The notes: a model not told the origin generated them from the letters alone. Numbered from the stretch's first letter, positions 26,701 to 34,689 are shown. The stretch is 64,000 nucleotides of DNA from JANRIC01 sp033765345 (GCA_033765345.1 JANRIC010000185.1:1-64000), one strand, 5' to 3'. Numbers and translations are program-made.

Positions 26701-27395
26701 CCCATACCTGGTCTGGCTGCCAGAATGATGAGGTCGGATTTTTGCCAGCCTGCCGTGATTCGGTCTAAAGCCGTAAAGCCAGTTGGTACCCCAGTGAGTC
26801 CGTCTTTGATGTCTTTGCGGGCTTCCATTTCTTTGATAGCCTGCTGTACCAGGGGCGACATGGTAGAAAAGTTTTTGCGGATATTGGATTCTGAGATTTG
26901 GAAAAGCTTTTGTTCGGCACTATCCAGGAGGTCAAATACATCGGTACTGTCTTCAAAGGCGTCTCTTTGGATTTCGCTGGCAATGGCAATCAGCTCACGC
27001 TTGATGGCTTGTTCGGTAATGACTCGGGCGTGATACTCGATATTGGCGGCCGAATTGATGCTAGAAGTAAGCCGCATGATGTAGTGTGGGCCACCGACCA
27101 TTTCAAGCTTGACTTTTTTGCGCAATTGATTGACTACGGTGAGCATGTCAATCGGTTCGGATTCGGAGAAGAGTTCAAAAATAGCCCGATAAATCTCCTG
27201 ATGGGCGATTTTATAAAAACTTTCCGGGCGAAGAATATCAATTACTTGGTTTAAAGCTTCGCTCTCGATCATTAAAGCACCCAATACTGCTTCTTCTAAC
27301 TCAAGCACCTGAGGTGGTAATTTGCCCAGTTGGCCGGACAAATGCGTATTTTGGGTGCCACGATTTTTGGGATAATTACTTTTCGAATCAGCCAA
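23712..27395 (-). CDS. dnaB: Replicative DNA helicase DnaB with two inteins
   Basis: DnaB is the hexameric helicase at the replication fork. The 1227-residue precursor contains two inteins; removing them gives a 512-residue helicase of normal size. Exteins are residues 1-233 (N-terminal domain from GKLPPQVLELEEAVLGALM, linker, and Walker A up to PGMGK), 517-687 (TAFSLS onward, the IIVDYLQLM Walker B region and ALSQLSRAVE, ending DLRESG) and 1120-1227 (SIEQDAD to the tail). Without splicing the ATP site is split, so both inteins must excise. No ATG occurs before residue 42, so the TTG at 27395, preceded by AAGGAAA, is taken as the start. The acidic tail ending TDDEPPF is typical of the phylum's DnaB. 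It is convergent with the marR-type gene. Confidence 0.97.
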   Translation of the reverse strand: MADSKSNYPKNRGTQNTHLSGQLGKLPPQVLELEEAVLGALMIESEALNQVIDILRPESFYKIAHQEIYRAIFELFSESEPIDMLTVVNQLRKKVKLEMVGGPHYIMRLTSSINSAANIEYHARVITEQAIKRELIAIASEIQRDAFEDSTDVFDLLDSAEQKLFQISESNIRKNFSTMSPLVQQAIKEMEARKDIKDGLTGVPTGFTALDRITAGWQKSDLIILAARPGMGKCLAPETLVLMYDGSLQEAQNIRIGDLLMGPDSKPRLVLSLGSGWEKMYWIRQQNALDYRVNESHILSLQYKKPSNEYSILNISVKDFLEKSDDFKANCLGYKTAIEFTEQVTEIDPYALVTQVAVSPTVDHWAFEENHSCTQTALQVQNKPIPQAYILNSTENRLRLLAALVDTLGEYLIEEQTYQLTFENEALASQVKFLSDTLGLRTSLQSGNKACQLLLQGDLDKIPVQDPAKKAAAWNLPQSWQLTDIEVVYDQVDRYCGFELDGDGLFLLADMTVTHNTAFSLSALRNAAVDFNSPVAFFSLEMSELQLVNRLISAEAELEGNKIKIGKLEEYEWQQLYQKTTKISEAPIFIDDTPALSVLELRAKCRRLKAQHDIQLIIVDYLQLMTVGTGKGMQGNREQEIATISRNLKNIAKELNVPVIALSQLSRAVETRGGDKRPQLSDLRESGCLTGDTLILNAQTGELTPIKELAERTQQENITCLGVDENYKLNPENMVKVFYSGKKQVFELQTRSGRSIKASANHPFLKLSGWMSLDKLQVGDKIAVPRKINIQKPSNPLSEQELILLAHLIGDGCILPKQPYHYTSADPANIEVVNQAAKELFGIEGHIVRQENWWHTYLRSPYRLTHGKKHPITDWYNRLGLDRVRAPEKQLPKALFQCDESRIALFLHHLWATDGNISWKELKNRNKSTAIYYSTSSKILAQQVQHLLIRLGIQNSIKSLESKKGYRTMYSVHVTGVTNQVAFLQKVNSYGERGVLRNEMIQALSKIEANPNYDVIPQEVWKEVIEYYKNIQGISWRTFYNKMEMQYAGFAIFNNGISRERMNRIFHQVLPFQKIKHLAESDLLWDEIVAITPLGIEDVYDATVDKVHNFVANDVVTHNSIEQDADIVLFLYRPEYYGITQDMEGNPTAGVGEVIIAKHRNGSLADVKLKFIGKYTKFGNLEGDEFRSNESNDHKGKTITFSSKANPTGNGNFNNPPAARTDDEPPF
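24039..25334 (-). other. DnaB intein 2 (SIEQ site, with LAGLIDADG endonuclease)
   Basis: Residues 688-1119 (432 aa) interrupt DLRESG and SIEQDAD, the same site used by the Synechocystis and Rhodothermus DnaB inteins. Block A begins CLTGDTLI, block B contains SANHPFL, and the C terminus is VVTHN followed by the +1 Ser. Two LAGLIDADG motifs, LLAHLIGDGCI (about 804-814) and LFLHHLWATDGNI (about 905-917), both retain acidic residues. It is therefore a full-size intein that may still be a homing endonuclease. Confidence 0.95.
25848..26696 (-). other. DnaB intein 1 (Walker A site, degenerate endonuclease)
   Basis: Residues 234-516 (283 aa) interrupt the Walker A motif between GMGK and TAFSLS. Block A begins CLAPETLVLMYDGS, block B is VNESHIL with the catalytic His, and the end is TVTHN followed by the +1 Thr. 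Only one weak LAGLIDADG-like helix remains (LLAALVDTLGEYL, about 400-412) and the second is missing, so this looks like a reduced intein that can splice but no longer home. Confidence 0.93.
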
Positions 27396-28014
27396 TTTCC
27401 TTCACTATTAAAATTTAAAGAGAATACAAAGATATGAATTCTAATTATTTAATCAGAATTTAAAATGAAAAATCTAAAAAAAATTATAAATGCATAGAAT
27501 GAAGATAATTTCTTTAGCCGCAATTTTCGTGCTTGAAAGGGCTTAAATTTTAGAATAAAGCCATTAATTCGAATTTATTTTAGATGAATTTCAAAATATC
27601 TCTTGGAAAACGACTAAAAAGTATGGGTGTTATATTGGAAAAGTACAATTAAAGAAAAATACTGTTTTTGAGGCTTCTCATTTGATTATCAAAGGAATAA
27701 AGGCAGTTTATGCACTTGAGGGAGTAAAGCCGCTTCCATGTTTTCTGAAAATAAATTTTTAGATCTTCCCTGGATTTAGCACAAGCTGTGCGTCAGCGTT
27801 GCTTGTGCCCAGGCAAAACACCCGTGCCTATGCCTACGGAGATACTTAGGCACTAAAAAACCGGTAGAACCAAGATAATGCATTGTTCTCCTTCTCCTTT
27901 CCTTCGGCAACTGCACATAAAAAAATAAAAAAAATCAATAATACCTTGCATTACCTACTACCTTTTATTATTATTGTAAAAAAAACAGGGCTTATACATT
28001 TTAAATCTTAAATA
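27396..28014. other. Gene-free stretch with two hairpins and a decayed frame
   Basis: This 619-bp divergent region between dnaB and the padR-type gene has no gene. Two hairpins stand out: GCACAAGC and GCTTGTGC around a 14-bp loop (27779-27808), and GTGCCTA with TAGGCAC (27824-27853). A 60-codon plus-strand frame without a start codon (about 27575-27763, starting LDEFQNISWKTTKKYG) may be a gene remnant; I do not recognise it. The promoters for both flanking genes should lie here, but no clear -7 box was found. Confidence 0.6.
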
Positions 28015-28425
28015 ATGAATTCAGAGAAAGATTACCTGGAAAACACCCAAATACAGATGCGAAAAGGCATTCTGGAATTTTGCATTTTACACATCATTTC
28101 TCGTGGAGAAATATATTCTTCACATATCATTGAAGAGTTGCGAGAAGCCAAAATACTTGTTGCCGAAGGTACTTTATATCCCTTGCTTTCTCGCCTGCGA
28201 AAAGCAGGTCTGCTGGATTATAGTTGGAAAGAATCGAGTGTAGGTCCACCTCAAAAACATTATCAATTGACTGGAATCGGTCAGGAATTTCTTGAAAAGC
28301 TCAATGAAACCTGGATAGAGCTGGTAGAATCTACCAATCGAATCATTTCTAAACATCACGTACATCAATTTCACAAACTTCCTAATATCGAACTGGATGT
28401 CTTAAAAGTGCGAAGAAAATCATGA
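28015..28425 (+). CDS. PadR-family transcriptional regulator
   Basis: A 136-residue winged-helix repressor. The PadR signature is clear: QMRKGILEFCILHIISRGEIYSSHI, then AEGTLYPLLSRLRKAGLLDYSWKES and GPPQKHYQLTGIGQEFL. The ATG at 28015 fits the family start. It overlaps the next gene by 4 bp (ATGA), a pairing often seen in Bacteroidota where PadR controls PspC/DUF2807 membrane proteins. It probably represses its own operon and responds to envelope or drug stress; the ligand is unknown. Confidence 0.94.
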   Translation: MNSEKDYLENTQIQMRKGILEFCILHIISRGEIYSSHIIEELREAKILVAEGTLYPLLSRLRKAGLLDYSWKESSVGPPQKHYQLTGIGQEFLEKLNETWIELVESTNRIISKHHVHQFHKLPNIELDVLKVRRKS

Positions 28426-30914
28426 AACGAAACATCAGCATCAACATCAGTGGAATCATTTTTTATATAGAAGAGGATTGTTACGACAAGCTACACACCT
28501 ACCTCACTTCCATTAATCAATATTTCTCCAAATATGAGGACAGCTGGGAGATTCTGGAAGATATTGAAGGAAGGATTGCCGAAATATTCTGTACCAAACT
28601 GGATAAGCACAAGCAGGTCATTGTGATGCGTGATGTCGACGAACTCATGCAAGTGATGGGCAGTGTGGATGATTTTCAACTCGCTGAGGAAGACCCTGCT
28701 TTTCAGATGACTTATGGAGAGAAGGCTTTTGAAATCCCGACAGAAGACGATTTTGGGCAGAGTGGGCGCGCCGTGGTTCATGTGAGTCCTCAAAAATTGA
28801 TTCAGCAGGAAATTTTCTTGGAAGAAGTATCTAAAAAACACCCAAATAAAAAAGAACTAATCTATGCTTTTGGCAAAGAAGAAAGTCAGCAGGAGGATAC
28901 CCCATTCGAGGAACTGCAAAAAAGATTGTATCGAGACACCAAACGCAAGGTGCTGGGTGGGGTAGCTGCCGGGATGGCGCATTTTCTCAATATTGATCCG
29001 ATCTGGATTCGGTTACTTTTTGTGCTGCTGCAAACAGGCTTTTTGTTTATTCCGGCTGCTCCCTGGAGTGCTGCCTTGTTGTATCATATTCTTTGGGCGA
29101 CCCTCCCCAAAAACGACCATTTGGAAGAAAACCCACAATTGAAAAAGCTTTTCCGCGACCCCGAAAAAGGTGTTATGGGAGGGGTGTCGGCCGGGCTGGC
29201 GGCGTATTTGGGTGTCAACGAAATGCTTGTTAGAGTTGTATTTATCAGTATTACGGTACTCTATGGCACGGGCATATTTCTCTACATCATTTTGTGGATA
29301 TTGATCCCGGAAGCCAAAACCCTGACCGAAAAAATGCAAATGGAGGGGCAACCCATCAATTTGAGCAATATACGTGATTATATTACTGAAAATCTCAATT
29401 TCAAACCCCATGTAGAACTCAGCGCACTGCACAGAATTATTATTTTTCCATTCCATATAATTGCCATGTTACATCAGAGAATTGCCATCTTTTTAAGACC
29501 CTTCGTTTCTTTTGCGGGTGAATCCATCCGGATCGGAGGCGGTTTGATGCTTTTATTTATTTCCCTAGCCTTTAGTGTGGCACTGGTTGCCGCCGTATTC
29601 GTTTTTCTGGGCTGGGGAGTCGAGGAAGCCCTTACTTTTGAGGGAATCCCCACTGAAGTACTCTTGAACAGTTTTCCGTTCAACTTTTGGATGATTGCAG
29701 GAGCTTTTATCACAGCCTTTATTCCAACGTTTTTTATCGGACTTTTCGGCGTGATGATGCTTCGTAAACAAATCATTTGGAATGCTCCGCTTGGTTGGTC
29801 TGTGTTAGCACTGTGGTTTTTTAGCCTTATCGGTACGGGTGTGAGTATAGCGATGATTGCCAGGGATTTTCAAACTGGAGAGATTTTCACCCAAAAGCAA
29901 AAGTTCGAGCTTCCAGAGGACATGTTTGTACTCGACCTGCAAAAATCTGGAGAATACAAACAACCCTGGATCACCCTGGAAGCTTATGAGGGTAGCGAAC
30001 TTGTGCTGGTCAAAGAATTTATCGGCCGTGGTAAAAATCGTAAAAATGCCATCGAGAATGCCCAAATGATTTCCTATCAAATGACTCAGGATGGAAATAT
30101 CCTGAAATTTGGAGAGCGTATTGACTTCAAAAAAGGGGCGAAATTTCGTAATCAAGAGCTTCGTTTGACTCTCAAAATTCCTTATGAACAGCCTTTTAAA
30201 GTCACTCAACATTTTGCAGAGGTTTTCGGATTCGAGGAAGATGTCCAGGATGAAGATATTTGGAAATACAGCCAGGAAGAAGGGTTGGTTTGCATAGGTT
30301 GTGATCCCAACAGAAAGCATCAAGATCACGAAGAATCCTTTGCGCTTCAAGACAATGGAGAAAAGGCTGATTATGAAGATTTTAATGAAATTAGTGCTGC
30401 GGGTGCTTTGACTCTAAAAATTCATCAGGGAGATTCCTATAGCGTAAACCTAATTGGTGACCCCGAAGCAATCAAAAGCGTTAAAATCGAGCAGCACGGT
30501 GACCGTCTCGAATTTGGGCTTAAAAATTGGGACAATCACTCCGAACATCCGATCATCGTCGAGATCGTCATGCCCGATCTGGAAGGAATGGAACTAAGCG
30601 GTGCTTGTCTAGGAGAAGTAGAGGGATTTCAACAAGATGAAATCGAGCTTTCACTGAGTGGTGCTTCTCGCTTGAATATCCGCGGAGAAACCAAACGCTT
30701 AGATGCCGAACTTTCAGGAGCCTGCACACTCAATGCCCATGATTTCAAATCTCAAGAGGTAGGTATCGATGCCTCTGGAGCTTGCCAGGTACAAGTATGG
30801 GCCGAACGCAAGATTCATATCGAGGCCAGTGGCGCAAGTCACATCAAATATCGTGGCAATCCGAAAAATGTTCAAGTTGAGAACTCCGGTATGAGTTCTA
30901 TCTCTAAAATCTAA
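28422..30914 (+). CDS. PspC-domain and DUF2807 envelope-stress protein
   Basis: An 830-residue membrane protein. The N terminus (1-165) is soluble and acidic. Two PspC domains follow at about 170-230 (RDTKRKVLGGVAAGMAHFLN) and 244-297 (RDPEKGVMGGVSAGLAAYLG). Several further membrane helices follow (about 370-490), then an exported C-terminal region ending in a DUF2807 beta-helix domain (about 660-825) with repeated ELSGACLG, SLSGASRL and DASGACQV turns. PspC domains belong to the phage-shock membrane-stress response; DUF2807 is an adhesin-like beta-solenoid often paired with it in Bacteroidota. Cotranscribed with the padR-type gene by 4-bp overlap. The function is inferred from family and context. 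Confidence 0.88.
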   Translation: MKRNISINISGIIFYIEEDCYDKLHTYLTSINQYFSKYEDSWEILEDIEGRIAEIFCTKLDKHKQVIVMRDVDELMQVMGSVDDFQLAEEDPAFQMTYGEKAFEIPTEDDFGQSGRAVVHVSPQKLIQQEIFLEEVSKKHPNKKELIYAFGKEESQQEDTPFEELQKRLYRDTKRKVLGGVAAGMAHFLNIDPIWIRLLFVLLQTGFLFIPAAPWSAALLYHILWATLPKNDHLEENPQLKKLFRDPEKGVMGGVSAGLAAYLGVNEMLVRVVFISITVLYGTGIFLYIILWILIPEAKTLTEKMQMEGQPINLSNIRDYITENLNFKPHVELSALHRIIIFPFHIIAMLHQRIAIFLRPFVSFAGESIRIGGGLMLLFISLAFSVALVAAVFVFLGWGVEEALTFEGIPTEVLLNSFPFNFWMIAGAFITAFIPTFFIGLFGVMMLRKQIIWNAPLGWSVLALWFFSLIGTGVSIAMIARDFQTGEIFTQKQKFELPEDMFVLDLQKSGEYKQPWITLEAYEGSELVLVKEFIGRGKNRKNAIENAQMISYQMTQDGNILKFGERIDFKKGAKFRNQELRLTLKIPYEQPFKVTQHFAEVFGFEEDVQDEDIWKYSQEEGLVCIGCDPNRKHQDHEESFALQDNGEKADYEDFNEISAAGALTLKIHQGDSYSVNLIGDPEAIKSVKIEQHGDRLEFGLKNWDNHSEHPIIVEIVMPDLEGMELSGACLGEVEGFQQDEIELSLSGASRLNIRGETKRLDAELSGACTLNAHDFKSQEVGIDASGACQVQVWAERKIHIEASGASHIKYRGNPKNVQVENSGMSSISKI

Positions 30915-30932
30915 AACCAAACACACAAACAA

Positions 30933-30986
30933 ATGATCATACTGATTTTTTTACTGGGAGTAGCTTTGAGCCGCTGGTTATTTTGA
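30933..30986 (+). CDS. Possible 17-residue membrane peptide
   Basis: ATG to TGA encodes MIILIFLLGVALSRWLF, a hydrophobic peptide with a terminal Arg-Trp, 18 bp after the PspC/DUF2807 gene and before a terminator hairpin. Single-pass micropeptides often accompany membrane-stress genes, but an ORF this short could easily be chance. An A-rich leader (CACACAAACAA) precedes it. Confidence 0.3.
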   Translation: MIILIFLLGVALSRWLF

Positions 30987-31009
30987 AAAAACCATCAAAA
31001 ATCTCGTAA

Positions 31010-31042
31010 AACTTCGGCAAAATTCAGAACTTTGCCGAAGTT
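31010..31042 (+). terminator. Terminator hairpin after the padR/PspC operon
   Basis: Perfect 12-bp stem AACTTCGGCAAA and TTTGCCGAAGTT around a 9-base loop, followed by GTTTATTT. It ends the padR/PspC transcript. Confidence 0.75.
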
Positions 31043-31073
31043 GTTTATTTATGAAACACATAATTTTTTTACC

Positions 31074-31511
31074 ATGCAAACTATCCAAGCCGAAATCACC
31101 ATCCAAGCCAATATACATACTGTCTGGCAAATCCTGGAAGACTTTGAAAACTATCATACCTGGAATCTCTTTTGCCCCAAAATCGAGACCACCAAAAAAA
31201 TAGGCGACCCTTTTATTATGACTGTTTACCTCAGCCGAGGGCGAAAACCCATTATTCAGAAAGAAATTTTTTCGGATTATGAGCCGCCGCAAAAAGTCGG
31301 TTGGAGCCTCAATTGGGGCATCTGGCTCAAAACCCACCGCATACAGGTCTTAACAGCCAAGGATGAAAATACCACCCATTATTATACCGAAGATAAGTTT
31401 TGGGGGCTTCTCACGCCCCTAGTAATGTGGCTCTACCGCAGTGATATTCAGCAAGGTTTTGATTTTGTGGCGTCCGCTCTTAAAGAAGCCGCAGAAAACA
31501 CTTTACATTAA
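31074..31511 (+). CDS. SRPBCC (START/Bet v1-like) domain protein
   Basis: A 145-residue protein of the SRPBCC superfamily, whose cavity binds hydrophobic ligands such as lipids. The start MQTIQAEITIQANIHTVWQI and then LEDFENYHTWNLFCPKIE is the family pattern (an initial strand, then a helix with a W-N pair). Later strands include GWSLNWGIWLKTHRIQVL. The long C-terminal helix (SDIQQGFDFVASALKEAAEN) closes the cavity. I use the ATG at 31074 instead of a TTG 42 bp upstream that lies inside the preceding terminator. It stands alone; the ligand is unknown. Confidence 0.85.
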   Translation: MQTIQAEITIQANIHTVWQILEDFENYHTWNLFCPKIETTKKIGDPFIMTVYLSRGRKPIIQKEIFSDYEPPQKVGWSLNWGIWLKTHRIQVLTAKDENTTHYYTEDKFWGLLTPLVMWLYRSDIQQGFDFVASALKEAAENTLH

Positions 31512-31982
31512 CCCAAAATGCGTATTCAAAACCCAGAGAAACCTTACCTTATCGCCGGGTTGACGGCTATGGGAATGTCTACTCAATCTGCCAAAAACTA
31601 GGAGATAAAAGCCACGAAAGACCTTGTAGCTTCGGGAGCTCACCGAAGTAAGGAAAATCAACAAGTGAGCCGCTTGCCCTACAGATATGAGTGTTCATCC
31701 AAGTTGGGAATTTAAGATCTGATATGTTATCACGTACCTTAGTGAATAAAATAAATCTATGGACTACCGACAATGGACTATTGACCTAAAGCCAGCAAAC
31801 TTGTACCTCTCCAAACCCTGCGAGACATTTACACAGCTCACCTGAATGCAAATCCTCCCAAAAACAGTATATTTGTAGAAGATAGTCCATAGACGATAGA
31901 CGATAGTCCATAGACAGACTATGGACAATGGACTACGGACTATCGTGAATGGACTATCGTCTGATACATTTCAAGCTTGAAT
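31512..31982. other. Gene-free stretch with heptamer arrays
   Basis: This 471-bp gap starts with a 27-codon ORF (31518-31601) of doubtful meaning. Four heptamers occur at 31758-31785 (CTATGGA, CTACCGA, CAATGGA, CTATTGA). A longer array at 31884-31960 begins in one orientation (AGTCCAT, AGACGAT) and flips to the other (CTATGGA, CAATGGA, CTACGGA) near 31912, making an inverted structure just upstream of the next gene. Confidence 0.7.
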
Positions 31983-33563
31983 ATGAAAACACTACAAAAA
32001 CTTCCCCTGGGTATTCAGACTTTTCGCAAAATACGAGAGGATAACCTGCTTTATGTAGACAAAACGGAATATATCTATCATTTAATAGAAAAAGGAAGCC
32101 GCCTTTTTTTCGCCCGTCCCCGCCGCTTTGGGAAGTCCTTATTAATCTCTACCTTAAAAGAAATATTTTTAGGCAGTCGTTCACTTTTCCAGGGGCTTTG
32201 GATTGAAGACCAAATCACTTGGGAGACTTACCCAGTCATTCATTTGGATATGAGTAAATTGGGCGAAAGCCCGCACGTGAATATTGAGGCTTTGCTGGAA
32301 TTGCAATTATTGCGTATTGCCGAATCGTATGCGCTGTCGCTTTCCCTAAAATCCTCTAACCCCTACGGGTATTTTCAAGAACTTATAGAAGGCTTACACC
32401 AAAAATACCAAAAAAAAGTAGTCATTCTCATAGATGAATACGATGCCCCCCTCACCAATGTCTTGGATAATCCCGAAAAACTGGAAGAAAACCGCAGCAT
32501 TCTTGCCAGCCTTTACGGCAACCTCAAAGCCGAGGATGCCTATATTCATTTTGTATTTCTTACGGGGATATCTCGTTATGGCAAGATGAATGTCTTCTCT
32601 AAGCTCAATAACCTCACCGACCTGAGTTTTGAGGAGGAATTTGGTACCATGCTGGGGTATACACAGGAGGAAATGGAGACGCACTTTGAACCCTATATCG
32701 CTCATTATGCCCAGAAAACAGGCATTGCATACAGCGAAGCCCTAGAACAACTAAAACACTGGTACAACGGCTACTTATTTGCAGAAGGTACAGCAAGGGT
32801 ATATACCCCTTGGTCTGTGTTGAGCTTTTGTGTGCATCTCAAAATCAACAACTATTGGTTTGAGACGGGTACGCCTACTTTTTTGATCAAGATGCTCAAA
32901 GAACAGCAATTGCCGCTTTATGACCTGGAGCAGGTGCAAGCTGATGATATAACCCTCAAAAACGCAGACCTTGGGGGGATAGATGCTTATGCACTGCTCT
33001 TTCAGACGGGTTACCTGACCATCAAACGCTCCACAAACCTGGGAATGGATACCATCTACGAACTCAGCTACCCCAATCAGGAAGTCAGGCTGAGTTTTTT
33101 GAATTATCTTTTGGTGGAATATACAGGCAAGGGACTTTCCAGAGTGCAAAACGACATGATCTTTCTTGTAAAAAAAGCCTTTTATGAAAATAACCTGCCG
33201 CTTTTTTTTGAAGCCGTCAAAACCACCTTTGCCGGTATCCCTTATAATATGTTTATCCACAATCAGGAGGCTTATTACCAATCGGTAGTGTATATCTTGG
33301 TAGAGTTATCGGGTTTGGTTGTGAGGGGCGAGGAGCAGACCAACGTGGGGCGTATGGATGCCGTCATAGAAAGCCCTACACATATTTATATCTTTGAATT
33401 CAAGATGACGACCGCTTCGGATGCACTCGCCCAAATCCATCAAAAGAAATATTATGAAAAATATGCCCATTCCCCCAAGGAAATTGTGCTGGTGGCAGTA
33501 GCCTTTGACGAAACAAGCAAAAGCCTCAAAGAATGGATAAGTGAGGTGTGGGATCGGTCTTAG
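31983..33563 (+). CDS. AAA-ATPase-like/PD-(D/E)XK nuclease family protein
   Basis: A 526-residue protein with an AAA-ATPase-like domain (PF09820 type) and a C-terminal PD-(D/E)XK domain (PF08011 type). The N terminus, LPLGIQTFRKIREDNLLYVD, is typical. The P-loop is FARPRRFGKSLL (near 46-57) and Walker B is VVILIDEYDAPL. The nuclease-like core near the C terminus has GRMDAVIESPTHIYIFEFKM, with Asp and Glu-x-Lys retained. These genes are abundant and repetitive in Bacteroidota; the role is unknown, with mobile or defence functions suggested. I start at the ATG at 31983. It is flanked by heptamers on one side and by a 69-bp direct duplication on the other. A fragment of a related gene lies at 35975-36131. 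Confidence 0.92.
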   Translation: MKTLQKLPLGIQTFRKIREDNLLYVDKTEYIYHLIEKGSRLFFARPRRFGKSLLISTLKEIFLGSRSLFQGLWIEDQITWETYPVIHLDMSKLGESPHVNIEALLELQLLRIAESYALSLSLKSSNPYGYFQELIEGLHQKYQKKVVILIDEYDAPLTNVLDNPEKLEENRSILASLYGNLKAEDAYIHFVFLTGISRYGKMNVFSKLNNLTDLSFEEEFGTMLGYTQEEMETHFEPYIAHYAQKTGIAYSEALEQLKHWYNGYLFAEGTARVYTPWSVLSFCVHLKINNYWFETGTPTFLIKMLKEQQLPLYDLEQVQADDITLKNADLGGIDAYALLFQTGYLTIKRSTNLGMDTIYELSYPNQEVRLSFLNYLLVEYTGKGLSRVQNDMIFLVKKAFYENNLPLFFEAVKTTFAGIPYNMFIHNQEAYYQSVVYILVELSGLVVRGEEQTNVGRMDAVIESPTHIYIFEFKMTTASDALAQIHQKKYYEKYAHSPKEIVLVAVAFDETSKSLKEWISEVWDRS

Positions 33564-33570
33564 GTAAGAC

Positions 33571-33722
33571 TGTACACACCTGCATTTGACCCAAAAGGTT
33601 TTTAGCGTGCGATGCAAGTACGTGCAAGTGACTAAAAATCCCTTGGAAAGCCCTGCACACACCTGCTTTTGCCTAAAAAGGTTTTGGCGTGTGATGTAGC
33701 TGTGTGTAGGGGACTAAAAAAG
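33571..33722. repeat. Two imperfect 69-bp direct repeats
   Basis: Units 33571-33639 and 33654-33722, 83 bp apart, share ACACACCTGC, AAAAGGTTTT, GCGTG and GACTAAAAA blocks, roughly three quarters identical by eye. They follow the AAA-ATPase-like gene and end at the upstream AraC half-site. Confidence 0.75.
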
Positions 33723-33747
33723 TATGATGAACCTCACAGCAAAGTAA
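33719..33747 (+). promoter_or_regulatory. Putative AraC operator upstream of the araC-type gene
   Basis: Two half-sites containing AAAGTA, at 33719 and 33741, are exactly 22 bp apart. The downstream one includes CCTCACAG (33732-33739), 33 bp upstream of the -7 box TAGATTTG. The same geometry recurs before the acetyltransferase gene. Confidence 0.6.
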
Positions 33748-33764
33748 TTCAAGAATAAAAATTC

Positions 33765-33772
33765 TAGATTTG
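33765..33772 (+). promoter_or_regulatory. -7 box of the araC-type gene
   Basis: TAGATTTG is a perfect TAnnTTTG match, 28 bp upstream of the ATG. There is no -33 TTTG, consistent with an activator-dependent promoter. Confidence 0.65.
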
Positions 33773-33799
33773 TACGGTTATAAAGCAATAACAGAAATT

Positions 33800-34627
33800 A
33801 TGGAAGTACAAGAAGACGATAAACTCAAGACATTAAGCTATTCAGGGATATTTCTTTCCTGCTTTGCTGATTATAGTGAAAAGTGTATTCACGCAACGCC
33901 GGAACACGTTCTGGTGTACTTGTATTCAGGTGAGCAGGTTATTGAAGACAGAAATAAAATAATAAAGTTACAAGCTGGCGAATGTGCATTTATTCGTAGA
34001 GACCACCGCCTGAAAATGTATAAAAACAGTAAAGGAGAAGATTTGTACAAAGGAATTTCACTGACTTTCAAACGAAATGTATTGCGAGATTTTTACAGCA
34101 AGTTGAACAAATCTGAAATTCCGACAAATCTAAAAATTTCTGATAAAACCGTCTATAAATTAGAGCCAAGTCCTGCAATAGAAAGTCTGTTCCAATCGCT
34201 TACTCCTTATTTTGATAGTAACATAAAGCCAACAAAAGATGTTACCCATTTAAAATTGTTAGAAGGAATTTACGCTTTACTGAACAGTAACAAACTTCTC
34301 TATCCCATACTTTTTGACTTTGCCGAACCGTGGAAGATTGACCTTTTGGAGTTTCTGAACAGTAATTATATGGAAGAACTCTCAATGGAACAAATTGCCT
34401 CATTTACAGGAAGAAGTTTGGCGACTTTCAAAAGAGATTTTAAGAAAGTAAGCAACCTCACTCCACAAAAATGGCTGATAAAAAAACGTTTGGAAATGGC
34501 TTATTTCAAACTTAAAGAAGAAAACAAAAAAGTACAAGAAGTATATGTAGAAGTGGGATTTAAAAACCCTTCTCATTTTTCAACGGCATTCAAAAAGCAA
34601 TACGGAATTCCACCCACCGGAATTTAA
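33800..34627 (+). CDS. AraC-family transcriptional regulator
   Basis: A 275-residue regulator with an N-terminal sensing domain and a C-terminal double HTH. HTH 1 is MEELSMEQIASFTGRSLATF followed by KRDFKKV; HTH 2 is KVQEVYVEVGFKNPSHFSTA and FKKQYGIPP. The domain LQAGECAFIRRDHRLKMYK resembles the cupin-like region of the family. I start at the ATG at 33800; a TTG 30 bp upstream overlaps the promoter. Its own promoter and that of the next gene share CCTCACAG-type half-sites, so it probably autoregulates and activates the acetyltransferase gene. The local AT richness suggests recent acquisition. Confidence 0.93.
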   Translation: MEVQEDDKLKTLSYSGIFLSCFADYSEKCIHATPEHVLVYLYSGEQVIEDRNKIIKLQAGECAFIRRDHRLKMYKNSKGEDLYKGISLTFKRNVLRDFYSKLNKSEIPTNLKISDKTVYKLEPSPAIESLFQSLTPYFDSNIKPTKDVTHLKLLEGIYALLNSNKLLYPILFDFAEPWKIDLLEFLNSNYMEELSMEQIASFTGRSLATFKRDFKKVSNLTPQKWLIKKRLEMAYFKLKEENKKVQEVYVEVGFKNPSHFSTAFKKQYGIPPTGI

Positions 34628-34643
34628 AATTGAGCTTCAGAGA

Positions 34644-34681
34644 AAAGTAATTTGAGCCTCACAGTAAAGTTACTGTGAGGC
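34644..34681 (+). promoter_or_regulatory. Putative AraC operator/hairpin before the acetyltransferase gene
   Basis: Half-sites with AAAGTAA at 34644 and AAAGTTA at 34666 are 22 bp apart. CCTCACAG begins at 34657, 33 bp before the -7 box at 34690. The segment also forms a perfect hairpin, GCCTCACAGTAA (34656-34667) with TTACTGTGAGGC (34670-34681), which could end the araC transcript; the shared geometry with 33719-33747 favours an operator. Confidence 0.6.
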
Positions 34682-34689
34682 TTTCTGCT

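Noticed and set aside
27575..27763. Sixty-codon frame without ATG between dnaB and padR
   Set aside because: No start codon and no recognisable family; noted only as a possible relic.
31518..31601. 27-codon ORF after the SRPBCC gene
   Set aside because: Too short, no conserved feature, probably chance.
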